64,000 nucleotides of DNA from positions 248,001 through 312,000 of the forward strand of contig NZ_BMEC01000008.1 of NCBI RefSeq assembly GCF_014636295.1, in the 5' to 3' direction. Made by a program: the position numbers and the translations under genes. Positions 8,126 through 16,529 of this stretch are shown piece after piece (within the stretch, counting starts at the first letter, position 1; each line of letters starts with the position of its first letter). Under the pieces are notes generated by a model. The model was not told where the DNA came from. It saw only the letters and a list, made by a program, of their open reading frames with translations, and did no database searches. This DNA is from Marivirga lumbricoides (GTDB taxonomy: Bacteria > Bacteroidota > Bacteroidia > Cytophagales > Cyclobacteriaceae).

Positions 8126-9943
8126 CTAAATAATTTCAATCCCCATTTTCTTCATGAGTGGCACTGCATTAAATGTGTGACAAGGCCCCTCGTTCAGCTT
8201 GTAATCAAATAGAATTTTATCACCTGAAACATCACTATTAAAACTATAGTTTTGGAAGTTACCCAACTCGTTTTCCAGCTTGGCTAGTGATAGATCATGT
8301 GTACTGATCAACCCCATACTATTGGTCTTCATCAACTGGCGAATCAGGCTCTCAGCACCAATGTTTCTGTCTTCAGAATTGGTGCCTTTTAATATTTCAT
8401 CCAGTAAATAGAAGATTGACGTTTGTTGCTTTTCCTGGGTTAAATCAACTAAGCGTTTAAGCCTTTTTAGTTCAGCATAAAACGAAGAAGTGTTCTCTTC
8501 CAGGTTGTCTTGAGTTCGCATGCTGGTAAAGACTTGTAAGGGACTCAGCTGAATACTTTTTGCACAGCAAACGGCTCCTATTTGCGCTAAAATTAAATTA
8601 ACGCCTAAAGATCTTTCAAAAGTGCTTTTACCGCTCATGTTAGCTCCGGTAATTAAAGTTACTGCCCCAGGCCCCTTCATTTCAAAATCATTGTTAACAC
8701 GCTCATTGTGCGCTAAAAGAGGATGACCCAACTGTTCACCTTTTAAAGCACATTGTACGTCAAGAATTTCAGCCTTAACATAATTGGAATGAGCGAAAGC
8801 GTAAGCAGATAAACTCAGAATTGCCTCCCACTCACCAATTGCTGAAAACCATTTTCTTAAAAACTGACCATAGTGTAACTTCCATTGAATACTTCTGCTG
8901 GCAATCCAATAATCAGATAGTACAAAAGGATTCACAATCCAGTACATCATGCCATTTCTGCTGTGGAGCCAGTTTAAAAGCCTGGAGAGTGATTGTATTT
9001 TGGCTGAGGCAGATGGGTTTTTGAATACACTGCCAATACGCTGGAGATATTCATTCTGAACAGGTTTCTCTTCAGCCATTTTAAAAAGATTTTTATGCTG
9101 TTCTAAAAGGCCGAAAATATTTTCTGTATTTCGGTAGATGGTCATCACTCTGTTTTGAACTGGCAAGAGGAGTAGTATGTTGATAAATAATCCCAGGCCC
9201 ACAAAACTCCATGGAAGGATACCAGAAGCTCCTAAAATAAAGAAAGCAATAAGCTGTATTATTCCTATATAAGGTGCCACTTTAAAAAAAGTCTGCCCTT
9301 TTTCTTCAATGTCTTCTTCAAACCATTGGAAAATACTATCATCAATTTCCTTCTGGTCTGCTTCTTTCACTCTACTTTCAGCAAACCAATTGAGTCGCCA
9401 ATCATTATCGTCTTTCAGGTCGTCTACTGCTTGTTGTCTGGCCTCAATTTCTGGTTTAGTGGCGGGTGAAAGCATCCATTGAGCCAACTGTTCCCTTCCA
9501 AATTTAAGTGCGCTTCTATTGATGAGGGCAAATAAAGAATGTCTGCCAAAAAGATCTAAATCCGGGCTGTAAGGGTGGTCATAATCCAGAAATTCGTTTC
9601 CTCCATCCAGGCTTTTTAAGGACAAATCAAGCCTGTCAATTTCGTCTTTTAAAAGAGCGACTTTATTGGCAGAAACTTTTAATTGTCTTTTATAAGCACT
9701 GTGCCTGTTCACCAACCATCCGAAAATGATCGGAAAAGGAAGGAGAACCAATGCTGTGGAGGCACCATCTCTTTCATTAATCAAATAGACACATAGCACC
9801 AGGGTGCTTACAAAATAAACAAGCCTGATAAAGCCAAAGCGATTAGTCAGTTTCCTGAATTTTTCCTGTGATTTTTGAATGTTGCTAATTTGTTCTGAGA
9901 AAAGATTTTTCTTCTCAATGATTCCGCCAGCCGGATTTTCCAT
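8126..9943 (-). CDS. Membrane-anchored MutS-family ATPase
   Basis: 605 residues. The C-terminal third is a MutS-type ABC ATPase: Walker A at about 430-440 (ITGANMSGKST), the MRTQDNLEENTSSFYAELKRL segment, Walker B (FYLLDEILKGTNSEDR, about 507-522) and the switch histidine (STHDLSLAKLE, about 545). Unlike MutS or MutS2 it has neither a mismatch-recognition domain nor a Smr nuclease domain. Instead the N-terminus has two likely membrane helices at about 35-75 and two more at about 225-265 (IGIIQLIAFFILGASGI, FVGLGLFINILLLLP). Such membrane MutS homologues occur in Bacteroidota and are usually named as mismatch-repair proteins, which is probably misleading. Between the helix pairs lies a clamp-like helical domain. 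Function unknown; not obviously in an operon (75 bp after the antiporter gene). Confidence 0.9.
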   Translation of the reverse strand: MENPAGGIIEKKNLFSEQISNIQKSQEKFRKLTNRFGFIRLVYFVSTLVLCVYLINERDGASTALVLLPFPIIFGWLVNRHSAYKRQLKVSANKVALLKDEIDRLDLSLKSLDGGNEFLDYDHPYSPDLDLFGRHSLFALINRSALKFGREQLAQWMLSPATKPEIEARQQAVDDLKDDNDWRLNWFAESRVKEADQKEIDDSIFQWFEEDIEEKGQTFFKVAPYIGIIQLIAFFILGASGILPWSFVGLGLFINILLLLPVQNRVMTIYRNTENIFGLLEQHKNLFKMAEEKPVQNEYLQRIGSVFKNPSASAKIQSLSRLLNWLHSRNGMMYWIVNPFVLSDYWIASRSIQWKLHYGQFLRKWFSAIGEWEAILSLSAYAFAHSNYVKAEILDVQCALKGEQLGHPLLAHNERVNNDFEMKGPGAVTLITGANMSGKSTFERSLGVNLILAQIGAVCCAKSIQLSPLQVFTSMRTQDNLEENTSSFYAELKRLKRLVDLTQEKQQTSIFYLLDEILKGTNSEDRNIGAESLIRQLMKTNSMGLISTHDLSLAKLENELGNFQNYSFNSDVSGDKILFDYKLNEGPCHTFNAVPLMKKMGIEII

Positions 9944-10018
9944 ATATAGTACTTTATATAATGCTTTTTTACCCTCTTTTTAGGGAAAATTTATGTTTAT
10001 TCACATTGCATGGTATGC

Positions 10019-11491
10019 TTAAATACGCATGTCTATTTTCAAACTTTCGTAAACTTTGTTCATTGCCTCGTTGGAATCAGACAACACAATTAAAATGTCT
10101 TTGGCTTTAATTTCAGTAGACCCATTAGGTGTCAGAAATTTATTTTCCCTATTAATCATGGCGATAATCGCTGTTTTAGGAAATTGCAAATCTATTATCT
10201 TTTTATCAACCGGATAGGTATTGTCATTAATTTCAATTTCCGCCATTGTCGTTTTCACCCTATCAGATAAAAACAAATCTACTGGTGATTTAGGTTTAGC
10301 TTTATCAGGAAGAGCAACATGTAACCATTTTGCAATTACGGAAAGCGTAGTTCCCTGTATTAATATTGAGGAAACGGAAATGAAAAATACAATGTTGAAA
10401 ATCATACTTGCTTTTTCTATTCCTGCCAATAAAGGATAAGTAGCAAATACTATAGGCACTGCACCCCTTAATCCTACCCATGAAATATAGAAACGCCTTC
10501 TGATTTTCATACGAAAGAATATCAGGCCTAATAGAACACTTAAAGGCCGGGCTACAAATATTAAAAAAGCAGAAATTAGAATTCCTATACCTATTACAGG
10601 TACTATTTCTGATGGAAAAACCAGTAGTCCTAAAGTAAGAAATAGTACTATTTGCATCAGCCACGCTAAACCATCAAACATTTTCATGATGGTTTTTTTA
10701 TGAATAAGTTCCTGATTGCCTAAATAAACAGCACATAAGTATATAGCTAAAAAGCCATTTCCACCTAGAAAATCAGCTAATGAAAAAGTAATAAACATTA
10801 GTGCAATCACCAATACAGGGTAGAGGCCTTCAAAATCCAGGCTTATTCTATTAATAATTAATTTACTCAAGCGCCCCATTACTAATCCTGCCACTGCACC
10901 AACAATCATTTGCTGTAGAAAAAGAGGAATAATTGATATCCAGCCGGCATCCTGATTCACCACTAAACCTAAAAATGCAATGGTCAAAACGTAAGCCATA
11001 GGATCGTTACTACCACTCTCCAGTTCCAGAGTGGGTCTTAAATTGGACTTTAATCCAAGACTTTTCGATCTTAATATAGAGAATACTGCTGCGGCATCCG
11101 TGGAGGAAACGATAGCTCCCAACAATAAACCTTCATAAATTGTGAAATCAGTAATTAACCAGACAAAAGTGCCCAAGGATACTGCCGTTAAAAGTACACC
11201 AACGGTAGACAAGGTTATTCCTTGCCATAAAACTGGCTTAATGGTGCTCCAGTTTGTATCTAATCCGCCAGAAAACAAAATAAAATTTAAAGCAACTATA
11301 CCTATGAACTGCGCTAACTGAGGATCGTCAAAATTGATTTTCCCTATACCTTCAGAACCTGCCAGCATGCCTATTATCAGGAATAAGATTAAGGTAGGAA
11401 CCCCAAACTTATATGATGTTTTACCAACTATAATACTTATAAATAAAAGAAATGAACCGACTAAAAGTATGTTTTCAATGCTTAAATCCAT
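10019..11491 (-). CDS. Potassium/proton antiporter, CPA1 type (CvrA/NhaP2-like)
   Basis: 490 residues. About 12-13 membrane helices fill the first 390, including LSTVGVLLTAVSLGTFVWL and the conserved ion-site helix with GAIVSSTDAAAVFSILR and ELESGSNDPMAY. The last ~85 residues form a soluble RCK-C/TrkA-C domain (EIEINDNTYPVDKKIIDLQFPKTAIIAMINRE), which in this family binds a regulatory ligand. The likely role is K+ (or Na+) export in exchange for protons and volume or pH control at the inner membrane. It follows tag by 28 bp and is probably the last gene of an SDR-tag-antiporter operon, although the three have no obvious common task. Confidence 0.95.
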   Translation of the reverse strand: MDLSIENILLVGSFLLFISIIVGKTSYKFGVPTLILFLIIGMLAGSEGIGKINFDDPQLAQFIGIVALNFILFSGGLDTNWSTIKPVLWQGITLSTVGVLLTAVSLGTFVWLITDFTIYEGLLLGAIVSSTDAAAVFSILRSKSLGLKSNLRPTLELESGSNDPMAYVLTIAFLGLVVNQDAGWISIIPLFLQQMIVGAVAGLVMGRLSKLIINRISLDFEGLYPVLVIALMFITFSLADFLGGNGFLAIYLCAVYLGNQELIHKKTIMKMFDGLAWLMQIVLFLTLGLLVFPSEIVPVIGIGILISAFLIFVARPLSVLLGLIFFRMKIRRRFYISWVGLRGAVPIVFATYPLLAGIEKASMIFNIVFFISVSSILIQGTTLSVIAKWLHVALPDKAKPKSPVDLFLSDRVKTTMAEIEINDNTYPVDKKIIDLQFPKTAIIAMINRENKFLTPNGSTEIKAKDILIVLSDSNEAMNKVYESLKIDMRI

Positions 11492-11519
11492 GTAATTTTC
11501 TTCCTAAAACCTTAATTTT

Positions 11520-12116
11520 TTATTTGGAAAGGGATGCTACAGTTGAGTATCTGTGGCATCCTAATATATGATCATTAACCAATCCACAGGCCTGCATATA
11601 AGCATACATAATGGTGCTGCCCACAAATTTAAAACCTCTCTTTTTTAGGTCTTTGCTTAAGGCATCTGATTCAGGCGAGGTGGCAGGCACATCTTTCATA
11701 CTCCTTCTTTCATTTTGAATGGGTTTATTGTTAACAAAACTCCAAATGTAAGCATTAAAGCTTCCAAACTCCTTTTGCACCTCCATGAATTTCTGAGCAT
11801 TGGTTACAGTACCTCTGATTTTAAGTTGATTTCTTACGATACCTGCATCCTGCATCAGTCTTTGAATATCTTCCTCATTAAATTGGGCAACTTTCTTATA
11901 GTCAAAATCCGCAAAAGCTTTTTGGTAGCCTTCCCGCTTTTTCAAGATGGTGGACCAACTTAAGCCGGCTTGTGCTCCTTCTAAAATAAGAAATTCGAAA
12001 TGTGTTTTATCATCATATACAGGAACACCCCACTCCTTATCATGGTATTCTATGTACTCTTCAAATCCAAGGCACCATGGGCAGCGCTCTTTCTCTTTAA
12101 TAGGTTTAGTGGGCAT
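11520..12116 (-). CDS. tag: DNA-3-methyladenine glycosylase I
   Basis: About 198 residues from the ATG at 12116; in-frame ATGs at 12128 and 12137 are alternatives, all overlapping the 3' end of the SDR gene (ending at 12106), which points to translational coupling. The Tag zinc site is present: Cys of RCPWC, His of IEYHDKEWG, and His and Cys of NDHILGCHRY. The 3-methyladenine pocket motif is seen in EFLILEGAQAGLSWSTILKKRE. Length matches E. coli Tag (187). It removes 3-methyladenine from alkylated DNA as the first step of base excision repair in the cytoplasm. Confidence 0.95.
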   Translation of the reverse strand: MPTKPIKEKERCPWCLGFEEYIEYHDKEWGVPVYDDKTHFEFLILEGAQAGLSWSTILKKREGYQKAFADFDYKKVAQFNEEDIQRLMQDAGIVRNQLKIRGTVTNAQKFMEVQKEFGSFNAYIWSFVNNKPIQNERRSMKDVPATSPESDALSKDLKKRGFKFVGSTIMYAYMQACGLVNDHILGCHRYSTVASLSK

Positions 12117-12870
12117 AACTTCCTGCATTAATGTCAATAGTGGTTCCAGTGGCGTGGTCCATCATACCTGATAGAAGCATCGCAATAGTAGGGGCAACAT
12201 CCTGCGGTTCAGTAAGTTTTTGCAGGGCGATGTCATTAAGGGCATAATCTTCTCCATATTGGTTAATAAATTTTTGAGCCATATCGGTGCGTACAAAGCC
12301 AGGTGCCACTACAAATGCTTTTATTTCTTCTTTTCCGAATGCCCGTGCGATAGATTTGGTAAGGGAAATAAGTGCTCCTTTTGAGGTGGCATAAGCTAAA
12401 TAATCTGATGTATCTCCTCTAAAAGCTGCACGAGAGGAAATATTAATTATTCTTCCCCCTGTTCCCTGCTTTTTAAATTGGCAAATGCTCCTTTTGCATA
12501 GCAAGCCAACTGCGTTAACATTTACATCCATTGTTTTTAACCAATCGTCTGTCCAGTCAACAGCATTTTTATGGATGTCTGATGAAATAGCGATTCCTGC
12601 GTTGTTCACTATTCCATCCAGTCGCTCCCTAAAAATAGCAATAGTTTCGCTAAACAATCGAGCTACATCCATGGCTCCCGAAAGATCCGCTTTAATTAAA
12701 TGCACAGAGGAGCCTAATTCTTTCTTCAATTTTTGGGCACATTCCTCATTTTCATGATACTGGGCCACTATGGTTGCTCCGCATTCCACCAAAGCTCTAC
12801 TGATAGCAGCCCCAATGCCTCTTGTGCCGCCAGTAACTAAAATATGCTGACCGGTTAAATCTATTTTCAT
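12106..12870 (-). CDS. SDR-family oxidoreductase, FabG-like
   Basis: 254 residues, classical short-chain dehydrogenase. Cofactor motif TGGTRGIGAAISRAL at about 14-28, NNAGIA at about 90, catalytic Ser in IINISSRAAF and the YATSK active site (Tyr and Lys). The C-terminal part has the VAPGFVRTDMAQKF segment seen in 3-oxoacyl-ACP reductases. NADP(H) use is likely because of the basic residue after the glycine motif. It is not near other fatty-acid genes, so a role in fatty-acid synthesis is not supported; it could reduce any small carbonyl. First gene of the probable operon with tag and the antiporter. Confidence 0.92.
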   Translation of the reverse strand: MKIDLTGQHILVTGGTRGIGAAISRALVECGATIVAQYHENEECAQKLKKELGSSVHLIKADLSGAMDVARLFSETIAIFRERLDGIVNNAGIAISSDIHKNAVDWTDDWLKTMDVNVNAVGLLCKRSICQFKKQGTGGRIINISSRAAFRGDTSDYLAYATSKGALISLTKSIARAFGKEEIKAFVVAPGFVRTDMAQKFINQYGEDYALNDIALQKLTEPQDVAPTIAMLLSGMMDHATGTTIDINAGSYAH

Positions 12871-12959
12871 ACTATTAAGATGTATTGATAGTTTCTTAAT
12901 TTATTGATTGTGATTCTGTAAATCCTGGAAAAGGTTAAATTTGATACAATATACAAAAT

Positions 12960-13139
12960 TCATTGAGCAGGAGTGGCATCAAAATAAATGATTTCACCTT
13001 CCTCCATAGCTAACGAAAGTAATAAAGGATTACAGCAAACTTCACAATCCTCAATGTATTCCTGCTCAGAAATACTTCTATCCACCAATACGCTAATTTT
13101 TTGGAAGCAGTGGGGGCAATTGAAAAAATGTTCTATCAT
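12960..13139 (-). CDS. Small CPXCG-type cysteine-rich protein
   Basis: 59 residues from the ATG at 13139 (MIEHFFNCPHC); a longer in-frame start at 13166 is less likely because the family begins right before the first cysteine pair. Two metal-binding pairs are visible, CPHC and CEVCC, the latter in the IEDCEVCCNPL stretch typical of the CPXCG family. Zinc binding is expected; function is unknown in all members I know of. It stands alone between the SDR gene and the thioredoxin-fold gene. Confidence 0.88.
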   Translation of the reverse strand: MIEHFFNCPHCFQKISVLVDRSISEQEYIEDCEVCCNPLLLSLAMEEGEIIYFDATPAQ

Positions 13140-13272
13140 GGGTGTTGAAACTTCAGTATTTTGCAATCATCATTTGTATTAAAGAAAAAGAAATGGAAAT
13201 TTAAAATATTGTTCTTCATCTATAGTTTTTATATATCTTAAAACCCATTAAAATTTTAAACGTTTTCACATC

Positions 13273-13824
13273 ATGCAAAAATTCACAAGCCTTTTCGCCT
13301 TTATCTTTTTCTCCACTTTTATAGTTGAAGCACAGGTAGGAGATCCTTTTCCTGAAATGAGTGGGATTACACTAACTGATAAAAATATTACTGTCCCTTC
13401 TGATACGCAAGATAAATATACTTTAATAGGATTGGCCTATAGTAAAAAAGCTGAAGATGACCTCAAAACATGGTTTCAACCGGTATATGAGAAATTTGTG
13501 AGGGAATCGAAGCCCAACCAGTTGATTCCTGAATTAAAGCCGGATGTACATGTGGTGTTTGTGCCTATGTTTACAGGAATTAAACAAGGTGCCAGTAATG
13601 CGGCCATTAAGAAAATGAAAAAAGGCATTGATGAAAAACTACACGCCAATGTAATGGTATACAGCGGCAAGCTAGGAGATTACAAGGAAGCCTTGGATTT
13701 TGAAAAGAAAGATACCCCCTACTTTTTCGTGATAGATAAGAGTGGTAAAATAGTATACGCTACCTCGGGTAGTTACAGCTCCAAAAAAATTGGAGAAATT
13801 GAGTCTGAAGTAAGTGATTTTTAA
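13273..13824 (+). CDS. Secreted thioredoxin-fold protein without catalytic cysteines
   Basis: 183 residues with a signal peptide ending near VEA-Q (about residue 20). The layout is that of TlpA or Atp10-type proteins: GDPFPEMSGITL at the start of the fold, KYTLIGLAYSKKAEDDLKTWFQPVYEKF in place of the usual active-site helix, HVVFVPMFTG for the central strand, then the cis-proline region DTPYFFVIDKSGKIVYATSGSY. No CxxC is present; there is no cysteine at all. It therefore cannot be a disulfide reductase and may be a binding protein or chaperone. It ends at a hairpin shared with the converging gene. Confidence 0.85.
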   Translation: MQKFTSLFAFIFFSTFIVEAQVGDPFPEMSGITLTDKNITVPSDTQDKYTLIGLAYSKKAEDDLKTWFQPVYEKFVRESKPNQLIPELKPDVHVVFVPMFTGIKQGASNAAIKKMKKGIDEKLHANVMVYSGKLGDYKEALDFEKKDTPYFFVIDKSGKIVYATSGSYSSKKIGEIESEVSDF

Positions 13825-13832
13825 ACAATCTC

Positions 13833-13867
13833 CAGCGGTGGTTTTGAATTAAGCAAAACCACCAGTG
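13833..13867. terminator. Bidirectional hairpin between converging genes
   Basis: Stem GGTGGTTTT at 13837-13845 with its complement at 13855-13863, extended by imperfect pairs on both sides (CCA/TGG), 9-nt loop. It lies between the stop of the thioredoxin-fold gene and the stop of the converging secreted-protein gene. T tails are weak on both strands. Confidence 0.5.
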
Positions 13868-13900
13868 GGGATTTAATTCCTGTCATTACAACTTTAAAAA

Positions 13901-15370
13901 CTAGTTAACCTCAACTAGGTGAAAAGTACCCTTTTCCTGATCGATTTTAACTAGTTTTGCTTTCGAGCTGTACTTCAAAGGGTGCCAAAAAATATTAAAG
14001 TCTTTATTATCTTTTGCTTGCGAATTGATGTAATTCCAAACATTTACTTCCTCAGGCTCTCCATTTGACCATACTTTTTCTATTATTTTAGGGTTAGGTA
14101 TTATTTTGTCATGCAGAGATATAAGGGCATTATATTGTACTAACTGAGTTGATTGATGCTCTCCTAAAGCACTGAATTTTAATTCGAAAAAAGTAATCGA
14201 TTTTAAATTGTAGTTGGTCACTACTCTTAATGTTGTATTATGTATAGTAGAGAATAATACATCAGCTTCTCTGAAATTTAATGGATATACACTATGAACC
14301 TGCTCTGGTATTTGATAGTGAGGTTTAAGCTCAGTTTTAATTTCAGGTTTTAATATGTTTAAGAAATAATGTTGCTTGCTATAAATTCTATGTAAATCCT
14401 TAAGATCATATTTCATCAAATATACCCCATTGATTTTTCTGCTATTGGCCTCTAAATTCCCTATTAAATGAAAAGAATTATCCCGATGATTATAAAGAAT
14501 TGATGGCACGGAAAACTTAATGGCATCATTTATAATATCGGAATTAAATTCTAAATTTTTAACTATCCCTATCTTTGTATCTTCAAACTCTACCAGGTTT
14601 ACTATAGCTTCTTTGTCTTTGTTTTTTTTAATGTCTTTAAAGTAAGTTTTATAAAATATATCTTTACCATTAACGCTCGTTAGGTAATTCCACATTAGAG
14701 GTTTTCTTAAAGCTGTATAGGCATCAGATTCTTTTTTTTCATACTCATTTACAGGTAAGTTAAGTACCTGGTATTCTAATGTCTTTGAATCATTCTTAAA
14801 AGTATATAGTCTGTATTCGATATCTCTAGCACTCTTTTTTGCAAGAATTCGTAATTCTCCATTATTAACATAAACTTCAAGAGCATTACCCATTCCGTGA
14901 AGTGCTGTTCCGCTATTGAATTTATTTATGTCAGATTTTAATACTGTTTCTGTAAGGTTCCCAGAAGCATCTATTGCGGATACTTTAATTTTTTTACTAT
15001 TCTCAAGATTAGTTTGTATTTCAAATATATAGGTCATTTTATCATCCCCAGCTGTATACATATAGGGAAATTGACTCATTGTAAAGTCAGAGGCCATATT
15101 AACTTCCCATATTTTATCCCCCTGAAAATTAAATTTCTTTACATTTAAATCTGTTCTTAAGATAAAGCCATCTATAACATCAGTTATCTCAATTCTTGCT
15201 GGAAAAACTGAGGTATTTTGCTTTTTTCTCTTAGGTGCGTAGAAGGTGCTTGTGCTAGATTTATTAAACCCCTCAATTGCTTCATCAAGCTTAAATAGTA
15301 ATTTTTCTTGGGCAAGTAGGGCGACTGAAGTATTTAAAGAAATTAATAAAAATAGTATGGTTTTTTTCAT
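13901..15370 (-). CDS. Secreted protein of unknown function
   Basis: 489 residues with a signal peptide (ILFLLISLNTSVALLAQ). Strand-rich throughout, with repeated short patterns of the type YNHRDNSFHLIGNLEA and NGVYLMKYDLKDLHRIYS that resemble beta-propeller blades, but no clear repeat period can be counted by eye. A cluster of basic residues sits at about 46-52 (PKRKKQN). I do not recognise the family. Upstream lies almost 400 bp without a gene, so it has room for its own promoter, but no TAnnTTTG box is obvious. Confidence 0.85.
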   Translation of the reverse strand: MKKTILFLLISLNTSVALLAQEKLLFKLDEAIEGFNKSSTSTFYAPKRKKQNTSVFPARIEITDVIDGFILRTDLNVKKFNFQGDKIWEVNMASDFTMSQFPYMYTAGDDKMTYIFEIQTNLENSKKIKVSAIDASGNLTETVLKSDINKFNSGTALHGMGNALEVYVNNGELRILAKKSARDIEYRLYTFKNDSKTLEYQVLNLPVNEYEKKESDAYTALRKPLMWNYLTSVNGKDIFYKTYFKDIKKNKDKEAIVNLVEFEDTKIGIVKNLEFNSDIINDAIKFSVPSILYNHRDNSFHLIGNLEANSRKINGVYLMKYDLKDLHRIYSKQHYFLNILKPEIKTELKPHYQIPEQVHSVYPLNFREADVLFSTIHNTTLRVVTNYNLKSITFFELKFSALGEHQSTQLVQYNALISLHDKIIPNPKIIEKVWSNGEPEEVNVWNYINSQAKDNKDFNIFWHPLKYSSKAKLVKIDQEKGTFHLVEVN

Positions 15371-15763
15371 CTTATTTACCGTAAGTATATGTTTAAGATG
15401 TAAAACTATTGAATAAATTAAAAAAAGAGTTTTTAATTTATATTAATCTATCATTCAAATTTTATCTCCTTAATACGCTAATAATATAGTTTATAAAAAC
15501 TGGAGCATGTTTGAATATCTTTTCATTTATGATTCTTTTTTGAAAAGGGACTGCATATGAAACTAATCTTATCACTGTTATTAGTCCTCTTCTTACGCTA
15601 TTAAGCTAGTAAAGGCTATCGATTAAGACATCTGACTCTTTAAAAAGGAATGCCACTTTGCTTTTCTATTACATTCAAAAACTTTCCCGGTTTGTTTTTA
15701 AGGGTAGTTTAATATTGAAAAGTGTAGCTCATAAAAAGCAGCTATCTTTCTACCCAATGTGAA
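15371..15763. other. Intergenic stretch with no convincing gene
   Basis: 393 bp, strongly AT-rich. The only coding-like item is a 15-codon frame at 15557-15604 that reads like a bare signal-peptide core and stops at once; I do not call it. No tRNA, no strong hairpin and no TAnnTTTG box was found. It separates an unrecognised secreted-protein gene from the oxidase subunit gene, both on the minus strand. Confidence 0.6.
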
Positions 15764-16384
15764 TTAAAGAAAAACCCAGAAACTGATAATCAAAATCATC
15801 CATAGCACCCCTAGAAAATGCCATGCCTTTGTTAGTAATTCGTATTTTAAATGCCAAAAGGGATTGGTTTCAGCAATTAGTAGCTTAACCGGGTCTTTAG
15901 AGATGGACCGTGTTTGAAATATAAGGAAGCCAAGATATGTGTGTACAACAATGAAATGAAGGCCATGTAGAGCCGTTAAAACATATAGAAAAGAGCCGGA
16001 AACATTTGTTGTAAGTAAAATTCCTGAAGCTTTTAATTCTGTCCATCCAATTAGCTGACAAAAAGCAAACCCTAACCCCAATAAAAAAGTAAAACGTAGT
16101 GAGGTAAGAAGTGCCGGAATAGCCTCCTGCTTAAAGTATTTCATAGCAGGGTGTAATATAAAACTAGAGGCGATGATTAAAACTGAGCTCAAAACAAAAA
16201 CTGCAGGAATTTGGATGGTAGAAGTTTCTGTATTGTCAAGGCTTACAAAAAATGAAAAGAGCAAAAAGAAGAAAATAAGACTACTTCCTACAATGCCTAA
16301 AATCAACATCATTTTATAGGGATGCATTCTTTCTACTTTTTCAAAAAAAGTTAGCTGTTCATTTTTTGTTTTTTTCTCAGCCAT
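15764..16384 (-). CDS. Cytochrome c oxidase subunit III-like protein
   Basis: 206 residues with five probable membrane helices, the usual number for short bacterial subunit III: about 18-48, 62-82, 94-118, 130-160 and 183-205. The family signature is visible in LTALHGLHFIVVHTYLGFLIF (helix 4) and WHFLGVLWMILIISFW (helix 5). It belongs to the haem-copper oxidase subunit III group, which stabilises the proton-pumping core in the inner membrane. No subunit I or II gene is nearby, so this is a stand-alone copy. It is divergent from mfd across 145 bp. Confidence 0.9.
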   Translation of the reverse strand: MAEKKTKNEQLTFFEKVERMHPYKMMLILGIVGSSLIFFFLLFSFFVSLDNTETSTIQIPAVFVLSSVLIIASSFILHPAMKYFKQEAIPALLTSLRFTFLLGLGFAFCQLIGWTELKASGILLTTNVSGSFLYVLTALHGLHFIVVHTYLGFLIFQTRSISKDPVKLLIAETNPFWHLKYELLTKAWHFLGVLWMILIISFWVFL

Positions 16385-16529
16385 AAGTCATCAGTTTTAG
16401 TATCTGAACTCGTTTGATTAACTGAACTATGTATCAATGATAATAGTTTGTTTACCTTTACTATTATTTCTCAACCAAATTACTCTTTAATTTAGATTTA
16501 CGATAGATTACTTAAAAAGAGACAACACT

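Noticed and set aside
15557-15604. 15-codon frame reading like a signal-peptide core
   Set aside because: Too short, stops at once, no conserved flank; chance in AT-rich DNA.
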